A stretch of DNA of 64,000 bases. Origin: Symbiodinium sp. CCMP2592 (lineage: Eukaryota > Sar > Dinophyceae > Suessiales > Symbiodiniaceae). Positions 49,679 to 60,100 of this stretch are shown one piece after another; within the stretch, counting starts at the first letter, position 1, and every line of letters starts with the position of its first letter. The stretch spans positions 181,001-245,000 of the forward strand of contig CAJNDT010005876.1 of NCBI GenBank assembly GCA_905221615.1, read 5' to 3'. The notes beneath the pieces are model-generated. The model was given only the letters and a program-made list of their open reading frames with translations, did no database searches and was not told where the DNA came from. The position numbers and the translations under genes were made by a program.

Positions 49679-52600
49679 GTCTCTTTGGCAGCCTACTCGG
49701 CTACAAGGGTCGCGTGAAGTCGAGTCTCGCCGGAGTAAACCCCTAAACCCCTAAGCCCTGAACCTTAAAAGTATGTAGAATACTTTCCTTTCAGAAGTAT
49801 TGGGCCATTATTTCCCTACTTTTGGTTTAGGTAAGCCCTAAACCCTAATCCTTAGGTCTTCCTTGTCTCTTCCAAAGTTAGACAAACCCTGAGTACAGAT
49901 GCGAAGTAGTGGGATAACCCACTGAGAGATCCTCAAGCCTCAGAAGCAGGGTTCAAGACCTCTTCACACCAAATCGGTTCAGGGTTCAGCGTTTCCGGTT
50001 AAAAGCCCGCAATGCTCCTCGGAAATTGCTTAGGCATTCAGGGGTTTGCGGTCCAGGGTTGGTGTTTCAGCGTGAGTGCTTGGTCTGGGTGGGTGCGGTG
50101 CACCTGTGGTGAGCCGTGTTTCGAATGACCAGCGTTTTGGACTGTCAGTGCTGCTAGCGTAAGTGAAAATACAACGCTCATTTCCACAAGCATGACTCAA
50201 GCACAGGTAAAGGCAGCATTGAGGCCTCGTGTTGGAAGTCAGCGTCCGAATGCCTCAACCCCCAACCCGAAGCACTTCGAGAGCCAAGCACACGCAGCAC
50301 TGATACCTCAAAGCTTCCTCGCTCATCATAACTAACATCGCAACATCTCATTACCACACAAAACAACTCATGAACCTTCAAGTACCTCGAACTACTACAG
50401 CCAAACCCGAAACCCACCTGTTTTCGGAGCTTTAGTGGAATCGGGACGCCTGATCAATAACACCGTCTTTAAGGATTCCCTATTGTAGCCCTTGTGAAGG
50501 GAAAGGGCTTCATTGGTCAGGGGTCTATGTCAGGGTTTGGGGTTTCAGAGGGAAAGGCCTTATCCTTGAAGGGCCCTCTAAGACCAGGTGCTTCCAAGAA
50601 GCCAGGACGGCTTGGATTTCAAGGTGACAAAGAGTTTAGGGGTTAACGCTGGGTCACTAAATCCCCAAACCTCCAATCCCCTCGCAGAAGCCTTACTTGT
50701 AGCCTTCAAGAGCGCTTATAGAACACTTACATGCACCCGAAAGGGCATCAGATGAGATGACCCCTCCCGCCCTTGCGGATGTGCTCGGCTCCTCGCTCAA
50801 ATGGGGTTGTAAAATAGCATTCGAGGCGGTAAAAGGGGGGCAGGGTTGCGATCTTGGGAGATTGGGAATACAGAGCGAGGACAAACATAGCCCCCTTACA
50901 GAACCCTAGCTTAGTTACGGGACTCAGAGTTGAAGACTCTCTATTGTCGGGGCCTAAATAATTACCTCTACTATTGTGACGGTTGCGTTTTTATGATTAT
51001 AGTATAATGGGCCCCAAAACCTTATTCTAAGTATTAAGGCTCCTGCATTACAAGCCGCCCCTCCGCCGACGGAGGATGAGCATCGGCTTGGAGCATGGCT
51101 GCTTCGTGACGCGGCACGGCAAGCTGTACTGTGCGCCTTGGACTGGAGGAGGTTTCAATGCAGTGAAAAGCCCCCAAGCCCCAACCTAAGCCCTAAACTC
51201 CGAAACCCCCTACCCAACCCTGAGCCCTAAACAAATGCTTAGGAGACGGGATTCCCGAGTTTGGCTGCAAGGCTTCCTCGAGGTTGAGGCTTAGCATGAA
51301 ATGTCGGGTTTGCGGCTTGGGGTGCGGGTTTAGGGCTTAGGGTTTAAAGTTAAATTTTCCGGAGTCGCCTTGAAAAGGTCGGTTATACGTAGAAGGGTGA
51401 AGATAGTACCGCTTTTCCAGGTGTCCACCTTGTGGATCCTTTTAAGGGTCTTGGAAATGAGGGCATTACTTCAGCATCGTATACTGTTTCCACACCATTA
51501 TCATATGAGCAACTTGGCACAACCGTGTGTAAGTTTTACCATGGCTCTTGTCCTAGGGCGCAGACGAAGTCAGAAGCTTAGTCCCTTGTTTATTGTTGGA
51601 TTTGGGGATGCTACCTGACTTTATGGTTCCAAATACAGACCGCAAGCCCATTTCCGACGTCGGCCTCCCCCTAAACCTTAAGCCATGCGTGTGCAAAGGT
51701 CGGTGGAAATGAATGGGGACAATGCATCTTGGCTGGATTTGAGATGATTCTGATAATTTTGATGCTTGAGACACTACCTCGAATCGAACAATCCAGAAAA
51801 CCAAACCCGAATAATCCCTAATAGGCTTTCTCTTACTTTCAGATTGATGCAACACTGCAGTGCGTTGATGTGCGACAGCCGTCTTAAGCGGTAGCTCCAG
51901 GAGCGTAAATGGTTCCTGAAAACCAGGCCTGGGCAAGAAACATAGATTATGCAGCATCCTTGATAATGAATTCACGGCTACGGTCCTCCGCCACTCCTCC
52001 TGCTTCTGCTACTTGCGTTCTTCTTACTGTTCCTGCCGCTACTTTTGCTGCTACGCCTGAAGTGGCATCAACGCTGCTCCCGCTGCCTCATTGAGAGCAC
52101 GGAGGTCGGATAGCGAGCCATAGCGTCACCCTATACTCACAATTACTGAGTACTGCACTCTACCCCCTCCCCCCAACCCTTTCCAACAGTTGCTGCGGCC
52201 CCTACTCAGCGCGTAGTTTTGAATTCCGATAAACCCAAACCCTAAACTCTACAGCCCAAGCCCTCTGCTTCCTCGGCTACTCTGCTCTGCTCCGTTGATC
52301 CATGCGCAGCCGAGGCGCGATAACGCCCCCGAAGCCAACGCCTCGGAAATCAGGTTTAGGTTTCGGGGGTTGGGGGCCGAGCGGTTCAGGGTTTTGGGGC
52401 TTCGGGTTATGGGTTTTAGGCTGACTAAGGTTGGTTCAGGGTTTTGGGGCTTCGGGTTAAGGGTTTTAGGCTGACCAAGGTTGCTTTTTGCATTTTGCGC
52501 AAGCCCAAACCCCAAACGCCTTTCTTCAAACGCATCTTGATTGACGCGCTAATGCCTCTCGCGTGAACCTAACCCCCCAGGAAACGACTATACCGAGAGT

Positions 52601-52918
52601 TCGCCATAAAGTCTCAGGCCCAACAAAAACAGCCATCTTAAACCTTGAGCCCAGGAACCCGAAACTGTAGATCCCACGGCTGCGCGCTCCAGGCAGAAAG
52701 GTCCTCAGTGTGCGGTGGATGAGCGCACCCATTCCGAGGCCAGGCAAGGAGTTCAAGGTTTTCTGGTTTTCGGCTCGGGGTTTTGGTGGGTGTATATAGG
52801 CTCTAGGGGTTGGAGTTTCGGGAGGTTTTTTGGGGCGTAGGGGTTTGCCGTTTTGCGCGTTTGGGGTATATGAGCGGAAGGGTTGAATCCTGAGCAAAAC
52901 TTTTTGAAGCCCTATATC

Positions 52919-52953
<35 letters not shown>

Positions 52954-55743
52954 CCGCTCAGCCGGTTTAAAGACCCACATAGAACCCCAAAGTAAACATT
53001 GAACGCCCAACTTTCAACCCTTGACCCTATAAGCTCTATACGCCAAATCCTTGACTTTCGACCCCTGAGCACCTCCCAAGCAAGCTGCCCTAAGTGTCCC
53101 CGGCGGAGGCCTGGGGGCTTCAAACTGGAGGGGTAGCTTATAGACTTATAGACTAGCATAGAATCAACCCTAACCCTAAACCTTAAACCTTGATCTGCCA
53201 CAATATATGCACTTCAAGTTATCTACTACCACAGTCCAAAAAGGACAAGACCACTGATTGAGCTACTATCTTCTACTCGTAGTCTAACTAGTCTAACATA
53301 GCATCTTGTTCGCAGCTGTTGCGGCCACACCGCACATTTACTTGTACGCATGAGGATGCAGGTTTTCTTTATATTGCTTATGGCATGTCTTCGTTGGCCA
53401 CAGTGCGAAGTGTTCCGAAACTTTCTCCAAGCCCGCAACCTGAAACCGTGAACCTAAAGCTGCACCTTATTCCCTATACGTTTTAGCCAAAAACATGAAG
53501 CGGTCAAGCCCTATGCCTAGCTCTAGCCCGAACGCCCAGAACCTCAAGCTAAACCCTGAAGTCCAAAACTCAACGCCCTCAATCCTACATCCCCAAAACC
53601 CAAGACCCTAAGTCCAGAACCTCTCAACAGGTAGAGTTCCCAGTGCTCGTCGAGTTTCCACCGAAGACACCGAAGATAGTCAAAGTAGAGGCACGGAGGG
53701 ACCTTCGGGTTCATCAGTTTGGGGTTATCCTGGGTTTGGAGTACCATACTTGAATACTTTTTTTGGTACCTGTCCCTTAAAGGAACCATTATGAAATAAA
53801 AGTCTATACTTTTTCTCCCTGGTTACTCCAAAGTCCAGTTATTCTTGCTTGCAGTGTCTGGAGTTTACGGTTCAGGGTTTGTAGTGAGTTTCAATTTCAC
53901 AACCACTGCATGCCCATGGCTTGCTTACAATAGTTGCCCCAAACGTTTTTGCAAGTCATTCTGGCTCGCTCTTCCTTTCCGCTTGTTCTCTCTGCTACGT
54001 GCGCGTCTGTCTCAGTGAGCACTAAGCCCTAAATCCCTAAATTTGTCATACGTGTCTATGCATCGTCCGCAGCGGCTGCTTGCCCAAACCCCTAAATCCC
54101 AAACCCCGAAATTAAACCCCCTAAACGCTAAAACCCTGAAATTCTGAACAACACTTTTGCCAGTCTGAGCCTCCCCCAAGCACTGGGCAGCCGGAGCCAA
54201 TTGAAAGACCCTCGGAAAGGCACCAGCAGAAGGCACCCTACTGTAATGCACTGTACGCAGCTGGCACATCAGAATTTTGACTTTGGGCGCTCAGCCCTAG
54301 TGCAGTCATCTTCCAACATAGGTCGAAAGCTGATTGCTGGCCAGGTGGGCGGCCGACATACCGTTGCTCAGGATGCCAAAGGCAGCCAGTAGTTGGGTTT
54401 GGGGTTGAGGGTTTGCCGAGAGAGCCCAGTGCCCCATAATTAAGGAATATATACCTTAAGTTATAGGGGCTAAGGCCTATTGGGCTCTCTGGGTAGGTTG
54501 TTCCGACAAAGCTCGCATGGCATTGTTAGACCTTTGTCTCGGCATAGGCGGCCCTGTCAAGTTATAGTCGTCGCAGTTGTGTTGCATTAGACTCACCGTA
54601 GCAGCAGCAAATGGGTGGTTGTCAAAATTAGGGTCCCTTTTTGGGTACCCTAAAGAATAGGTGCCGTATGGTACTGGACCCAAAAAGGACCATGATTTTG
54701 ACAACCGCCCAAATAAGTTGTAGTGCAGGCAAAACGAGAAGTTGAAGCACCAGATTTTTTCCAGAAAGGATTGAACTGCCATAGTATTCAGAGTTATAGA
54801 GTGGGGTTATAAGTCCCCTATTGTGGGTTGTAACTGTAGTTACCTTATCTATAACCCCACTTATAACTACCCATGAAAATCCAAGTAGGCCCTAAATAAA
54901 CCCTAAACCCTTATAGAATCCCTCTAGATCCCTTTGAAGGGACCCTAGGGACCCTACTTGGAGGGTCGGGGGACTTCGTAACTGGTTATCTTAGGGACTT
55001 ATAAGTACCATAACCTTAACTAGGGGCAATTAGGGTCCCTTTTAGGGCACTTATAATTAAGTCTACTTACTACCTACTTACTAAGTCCCCCGACCTCGAA
55101 GTAAACCCCACAGCCAGGAAACTGCTACGCCTTCGGGGATGATCGTCGCATCCAACTGGGCCTGGGTGACACCCGCTCGGACACTCTGCCGGAAAAGTGG
55201 TTTTGCGGTCTAGGATGTTTTTAGGGTTTCAGAGTTTAGGTCTGATTGTTATTAGGGTTTAGGAGTTGGGGTTTCAGGGTTTTGGGGGTGTTCATGGCCG
55301 ACTGTGGCACAAGACTTATGGAGATTCTCCGGCATCTTAGATGTAGCGTGGCAGGGAGTTCGAACATGAGCTTTTAGCAGCTGTGTTTGCTGCTTACCTG
55401 AAGCTTTGTGTTGCCTGTCCCGTCAGACAGCCGTCCGTCCTTGCTAGGGCGGCAACGATGAACGGAGTGCCTATGGCGTTCTGCACCAGGACCATGGACA
55501 GTCATGAACACTGCTGGACTTCGTAGTGACTCGAGCTGTGTGCTTTCCTGGTGTCAGTGATCAGTTGTTGGTTGCAAGTAATGTACGGGCCTAAATACTT
55601 ACCAATACCATTTTGGGGGTTCCTTTTCAATTATTTTAGAATGGGCCCCAAAACCCTATTCTAATTATTGAGGCCTCTGTAGCGCCCTGAGATCGTGGAT
55701 CAAATCGAGCGCTGTGCGCGTAGAGTTGCTTCTCGAGCAGTGA
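49679..55743 (+). CDS. Gene S1: RCC1-repeat protein, many short exons
   Basis: Family: RCC1/HERC-type propeller. Best block: 54164-54381 (ends GGRHTVAQDAKG), 55118-55207 (NCYAFGDDRRIQLGLGDTRS), 55314-55345 (LWRFSGILDV), 55448-55500 (GGNDERSAYGVLHQDHG) and 55683-55743 (TGA) join in phase. GGRHTVAQDAKG plus NCYAFGDD-RRIQLGLGDT is the textbook RCC1 blade, and it fixes a GC donor at 54382. Upstream in-phase runs: 50711-50828 (ALADVLGSSLKWGCKIAFEA), 51055-51151 (SIGLEHGCFVTRHGKLYCAP), 51243-51266, 51421-51528 (VHLVDPFKGLGNEGITSASY); 52255-52353, 52581-52617, 52671-52757 (GRKVLSVRWMSAPIPRPGKE), 53081-53132; and 53316-53361 (CCGHTAHLLVRMRMQ), 53631-53708 (VEFPVLVEFPPKTPKIVKVE). 49679-49734 may be an earlier exon. 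Links between runs and the start are missing. It could be two genes. Confidence 0.55.
50949..51043. mobile_element. MITE family F5 next to an exon
   Basis: GGGGCCTAAATAATTACCTC to GTATTAAGGCTCC. The acceptor of exon 51055 (TTACAAG|) lies about 10 nt past its end. Confidence 0.8.
52922..52951. repeat. (TA)n microsatellite
   Basis: Fourteen to fifteen TA units in an intron of gene S1. Confidence 0.95.
53730..53840. mobile_element. Element family F12
   Basis: GGGTTTGGAGTACCATACTT to GGTTACTCCAAAGTCCAGTT. Partly inverted ends (GGAGTA.CC / GG.TACTCC). A second copy lies at 57734-57850. Confidence 0.7.
54416..54497. mobile_element. MITE family F7, short diverged copy
   Basis: AGAGAGCCCAGTG and inverse around ATAATTAAGGAATATATACC. 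Confidence 0.6.
54613..54710. mobile_element. MITE family F4
   Basis: GGGTGGTTGTCAAAATTAGG to GATTTTGACAACCGCCC, flanked by AAAT on both sides. Confidence 0.85.
54793..54886. mobile_element. MITE family F6, left end degenerate
   Basis: Right end CATGAAAATCCAAGT is intact. The left end begins within ATAGAGTGGGGTTATAAGTC. Confidence 0.65.
54956..55102. mobile_element. MITE family F1
   Basis: ACTTGGAGGGTCGGGGGACT to CCCCCGACCTCGAAGT with a 12-nt duplication (AACTAGGGGCAATTAGGG) in the centre. Confidence 0.85.
55587..55677. mobile_element. MITE family F5 supplying the last acceptor of gene S1
   Basis: GGGCCTAAATACTTACCAAT to AATTATTGAGGCCTC with a TGTA duplication on both sides. The right TGTA plus G forms the acceptor TGTAG| at 55682. 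Confidence 0.8.
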
Positions 55744-55837
55744 GAGGAGGAAACCAGGGCAAAGAGAAACGTGTGAACAGTCCCGGGTAAATCGCAGGCG
55801 GTAGCTTTGTGAAACAACGGTTAGTGCCCTCTTCGCG

Positions 55838-56290
55838 ATGCAGCGCGCATCGCCGCAGCGAACTTCGGGTACGGTCGTTCTCCTGGCGGTCCTTATGCTG
55901 TGGGCCTCAGCTCCTGGTAGCACGAGCTTTGTGCCAGTGCAGAGGTGTGGCACGCCGCGGCTTTGCAGCGCTCGGCCAGAAGTGACGGACTCGGCGTCTA
56001 CGCTCCCGGTGCCTTCATGGTTTCCCTTTGCCGACGTGCTGAACGACTGGCTGCAGGATCTTCCTTCCCTGCCCCCTCTGCCAGCACCATCGCAGCACGT
56101 GATGTCCCGCAGCGAATATGAGGCCATGAACGACGAGCTTGCGAGCCTCAGAATTCGGCTGCAGACTGCCCGCGATCGAGAGCATAGAGCCCAGGCGGCG
56201 ATGGCAGTCTTGGAGAGGGATATGGAGCAGGAGCAGCAGCATCTCGACGCGAAGATCGAGTCCCTGACCCGTGCAGCATCCCTGACATAG
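55838..56290 (+). CDS. Plastid-targeted coiled-coil protein, 150 aa, single exon
   Basis: Opens MQRASPQRTSGTVVLLAVLM with a hydrophobic core at residues 12-26, then PGSTSFVPVQR at about residues 27-37. A cleavable signal followed by a Phe-led FVP motif and an Arg/Ser-rich stretch is the bipartite presequence expected of red-lineage complex plastids, including peridinin dinoflagellates. Residues about 85-148 (SRSEYEAMNDELASLRIRLQ and on) are a charged heptad-like helix. A Pro-rich linker (LPSLPPLPAPSQ) joins the two. The product probably enters the plastid; its function is unknown. ATG 55838 is the first in frame and gives a complete signal. The gene lies 94 bp after the S1 stop and 7 bp before the gene Q start. 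A 353-codon antisense frame overlaps it and is judged a shadow. Confidence 0.75.
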   Translation: MQRASPQRTSGTVVLLAVLMLWASAPGSTSFVPVQRCGTPRLCSARPEVTDSASTLPVPSWFPFADVLNDWLQDLPSLPPLPAPSQHVMSRSEYEAMNDELASLRIRLQTARDREHRAQAAMAVLERDMEQEQQHLDAKIESLTRAASLT

Positions 56291-56297
56291 CAATGCC

Positions 56298-56821
56298 ATG
56301 CCCGAGCAGAAAATATTCTGCCAGGTTGGGTGATTGCGGCGGTGTGCCAAAGAGCACCGCTGCGACATCGAGCTTGACCCTGACAGGTGTGCCAAAAAAC
56401 AAGCTCAGGCGAGGTCCTCTTAATGCCAGTGCATAACATTATATGAGATTGTGACCGTTTTAGATGGTTGTGACTGTCGCGTGTCCACCAACGCGTCATT
56501 GTCAAGATTAAACACAGCTGGTTGCCGGTGTCATTCGCTTGCAGTCTTCTGCGCAGGACGCCTTGGGGGGGAAGAAGGTCAAGGGCGACATCCAGCGAGC
56601 TTACGTCTATCGTGCTTCCGACATGCTTAGGGTTGCAACTCGCGCAGTCGAGCTTCTTTATCGGTTCAGGGTTATTATTAGGAGATAGGATCCTCATCCC
56701 TGAACCCCCTACCCAAAAAAGTTTCAGGTGTTCCGGCTGGCTAAATGAGATGTATAAAGTGGCAGTGGATGCTGATCCTGAACTAAGCAGCCAGGGAGGC
56801 TTGATCCTGGACGGTCCTTAG
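56298..56821 (+). CDS. Gene Q: 4-exon gene, 75 aa, possible small zinc-binding protein
   Basis: Exons 56298-56324 (ATG, MPEQKIFCQ|gttggg), 56387-56413 (VCQKTSSGE|gtcctc), 56545-56624 (SSAQDALGGKKVKGDIQRAY, GC donor gcttag) and 56728-56821 (CSGWLNEMYKVAVDADPELS, ending LILDGP and TAG) join in phase. Exons 1 and 2 together create FCQVCQK, a C-x2-C pair, and exon 4 adds another Cys. A one-site zinc ribbon is conceivable but not shown. The basic patch GGKKVKGD is followed by an amphipathic segment. If exon 3 instead ends at AGG|gttgca (56631), the join to exon 4 fails, so the GC donor is preferred. No homologue recognised. Confidence 0.55.
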
Positions 56822-57128
56822 AATAAGAATCCCGCTGCTCAGGGTCGATATTCGGTGTCCTTCTTTCCGAAACTCCCAAGTGAAGTGATCGCTGATACAC
56901 CACCTCAAAGACCAAGAAGAGGACAGAGTTTTCGACAAGCTCTTACACGAGGTAGCCGTAAACCTTAACCCGCGGCCAGCTGCCTGGTCTACTGCAGGGG
57001 TGCTGGTTTGCTTAGAACCCTGTAGAACCCTAAACCCTAGTATTCCCTAAAAGCGCAAATTAGAGTAGAACCGGTTAGATGTGTGGGGTTGGGGTTTAGG
57101 GTTCAGGGCGTCTGACCCCCTACCCCGA

Positions 57129-60100
57129 AGATGTCTCACGGCCCTAGTCCCAAATGGGAGTTTCTGCAAAGTGGGGGCACCTTACTATGGGGTCCTTATA
57201 ATAAGGATCCTACTATTTAGGGCACTATATAAGGGTCCTCTATTTTCGGAAACTCCCAATTGTAAACCAGTCCTCTGCCCGAAACCCTAAACCCCCAGCT
57301 CTCTCTCTAGGAATCGATATTTGAACCATAGTGGGGTCGTAACTCTCGTGCCGAAATCCTGGCCCCTAAATTCCAAATTCTAGTTCCTAAATTCGACATC
57401 CTACTTGGAGGGTCGGGGGACTTAGTACGTAGGTATTAAGTAGACTTATAAGTACCCTAAAAGGGACCCTAATTGGGGTTATGGTACTTATAAGTCCCTA
57501 AAATAACCAGTTACTAAGTTCCCCGACCCTCCAAGTAAATCCCAGTTCCGAAGTTGCAGTTCCTATATCCGAACTCCGAGTTCCCAAATCCGGCATCCTA
57601 GTTCCCGAAATACAGCTCCCAAATCCTGCATCTCATTTCCGAAATCCTATATAAACCCCAGTTCCGAAATCAGAAAGCTGAAAACCCTATAGTTTTTTGA
57701 CCCAGCATCCGACTTCGCTGCAAAGATTAAGTTTGGGTTTGGAGTACCATACTTGAATACTTCTTTGGCACCTGTTTCCTCAAAGAAATTATGAAATGAG
57801 AGTCTATACCTTTTTCCTCCCTGGTTACTTTGAATTCAAAGTCCAGTTAAGTTTGGCCGCAAATGAAAAGGGATTGTGGAAGGGTGGGGTGATACTAAAC
57901 ACATTGGTGATAAGGAAAGCCTTGCGAAGCGCCGGCTCTAGCCAATCGCACACGCTAAGTCCGTAACCTTAAGCTTAAGCCCTAAACTGTATATATATAT
58001 ATATATATATATATAAACCTTAAATCCTAAACCCTGAACCTTATACCTTGAACCCCAAATCCTAAACGATTAGTCCTAACTACTAGAATCCAAGCCCCGG
58101 AGCCCTGGAGGTTACTACGAGGCCCATCTCCAGAGCAAGCCCATGCAGCAGGCCGGTTTAGGGGTTCAGGGTTTGGTGTTCAGTTTAGGGTTTAGGGTTT
58201 AGGGGTTTAGGGTTCAGTGTTTGGTGTTCAGTTTAGGGTTTAGGGTTTAGGGGTTTAGGGTTCGGTGTTCAGTTTAGGATTTAGGGTTTAGGGGTTTAGG
58301 GTTTGGTGTTCAGTTTAGGGTTCAGGGGTTTAGGGTTCAGGGTTTGGTGCTCTGGGTGTTTAGGGTTCAGGTTTGACGGTTTAGGGTTCAGGGCTTGGGG
58401 GTTTAAGGGTTCAGGGTGTTTAGGATTTACGGATCAGGATTTACGTGGGCCGTACGCATTTGAGATTTTGTAACTTAGGGAAGTATGATCTTCAGCTTGC
58501 TGTTTGTCTGAGCCTGTGCGTGTGGATGATGCGGGAGAGACACGGGACGGGGGCTTGTGAAGTGAGCTGTTCAATGCTTGCGAAACCTTAAGCCCCGCAC
58601 ACTAAATCCTAAATCCTGTGCATTGCGTACTTCTCTGGCAGGTGCCTCCCCTAGCGGTGAACCGGCCAGAGTACCCGCCAGCTTCGACTTTCGCATGTGG
58701 CGAGGACATGCGGCAAGTTCAAGCGCGGATTTCAGAGAAGAATTATGGGTTGGTGTTGGGTTTTGCTGCGGGGATTTAAAAACTGTAACTATGCGATCTG
58801 TATTAGTTATTACTTGTAGTGGGTTCTTGTTCAGAAAGTTGTTTCAAGTTTCCAGAACTGGGGTCTTTCGCACATACTAAGGCTTCCTTGTTATGGTAAC
58901 TCGCATCAAGGCCCTAAACCCTAAACCCTAAACCCTAAACCCTAAACCCTAAACCCTAAACTTTATCAAGAACGCAGTATATCGGTTCTGGATCTTCCCG
59001 TCTTGCTCGGGTGGGAGAGGGCGAGGCCCGTGTTCTCGGGGTTTAGGGTTATTATTGAGGCCCCTACATTAGAGCTTAGGGTTTAGGGTTAAGGGCTTAG
59101 GGTTTACTTGGAGGGTCGAGGGACTTATAGTAAATGGTTATTTTGTAGACTTATAATTACTCTAAAAGGTACCTGAATTGGGGTTAGGATACTTACAAGT
59201 CCACAAAATAACTACCACTAAGTCCCCCGACCCTCCAAGTGGGAGTTTAGGGGGTTCCGGGGCGTGTAGATGCATGTGACGGAGGCTTTCTCAAACTTCG
59301 ATGTGCCGTGGGTTTGGCCGTTATTGTCTCGAGGTTCAGGGTGTGTAAGTCATCTGCAAAACGCACTTGCATGTATCAAGACTGTTTGTTTATAAACAAT
59401 ATATACAGCATAGATGAAAGGATCATGGATAGTTACAATATAACTATCCATGATCCTTCAGTTCAAGCAGTTGGAGTACGAGGTGGCCGGCCTTGGCCTG
59501 TGCTGTTCTGGACCTCTTACTCTATGAAGCCCTGTAGGAGACCCGAAACAACGTTCGTGAAGGAACCCTGGCTTGGAGGAAACCTTGCAGGATCCCTGTT
59601 CGAATAATTCAGGCGGTTCGACCATGTGTGCCATACGCCCGAAACCCTAAACCCTCAAGACTCAAACCCTACATTCTACAGCCCGCTCGACCTGTTCATG
59701 TCGCATCTTTTCAAGGACTTCACGGTGGGCATCTTTCGAGATAGCCCCGACTGGTACGCAGAGCCGCTTGGCACGAGTAAGGCGTTTGGAGTTTAGGGTT
59801 GTTGAGGCTAAGGGGTTCAGGGGTTTATGGGTTATAGGGTCTAGGGTTTCAATTCCTTCCGGACCTCTAAATCGCTACCCTCCAAAATTTCGCTAGCCCC
59901 TTCCCCTTCCCCCCTATGCACTTTACTCCCCCACTCCGAATCACGAGCCCTGCGACCAGGTCTCCCAAATGCTGAAACCCTAAGGTTTATAGGGGTTGGG
60001 GCACCTGAAGTCGAATGCCTCTAGCAATCGATGCTTCTACCCTGCATTTTGGTCGTTGATGTGCAAGATTGAACATCCATGGTGTCTGCTCTCGTCTGTC

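Noticed and set aside
55636..56697. 353-codon open frame on the - strand, the longest in the window
   Set aside because: It is antisense to the plastid gene and to gene Q, is rich in Ser/Arg/Cys as expected for the complement of GC-rich coding DNA, runs through an F5 element, and has no domain.
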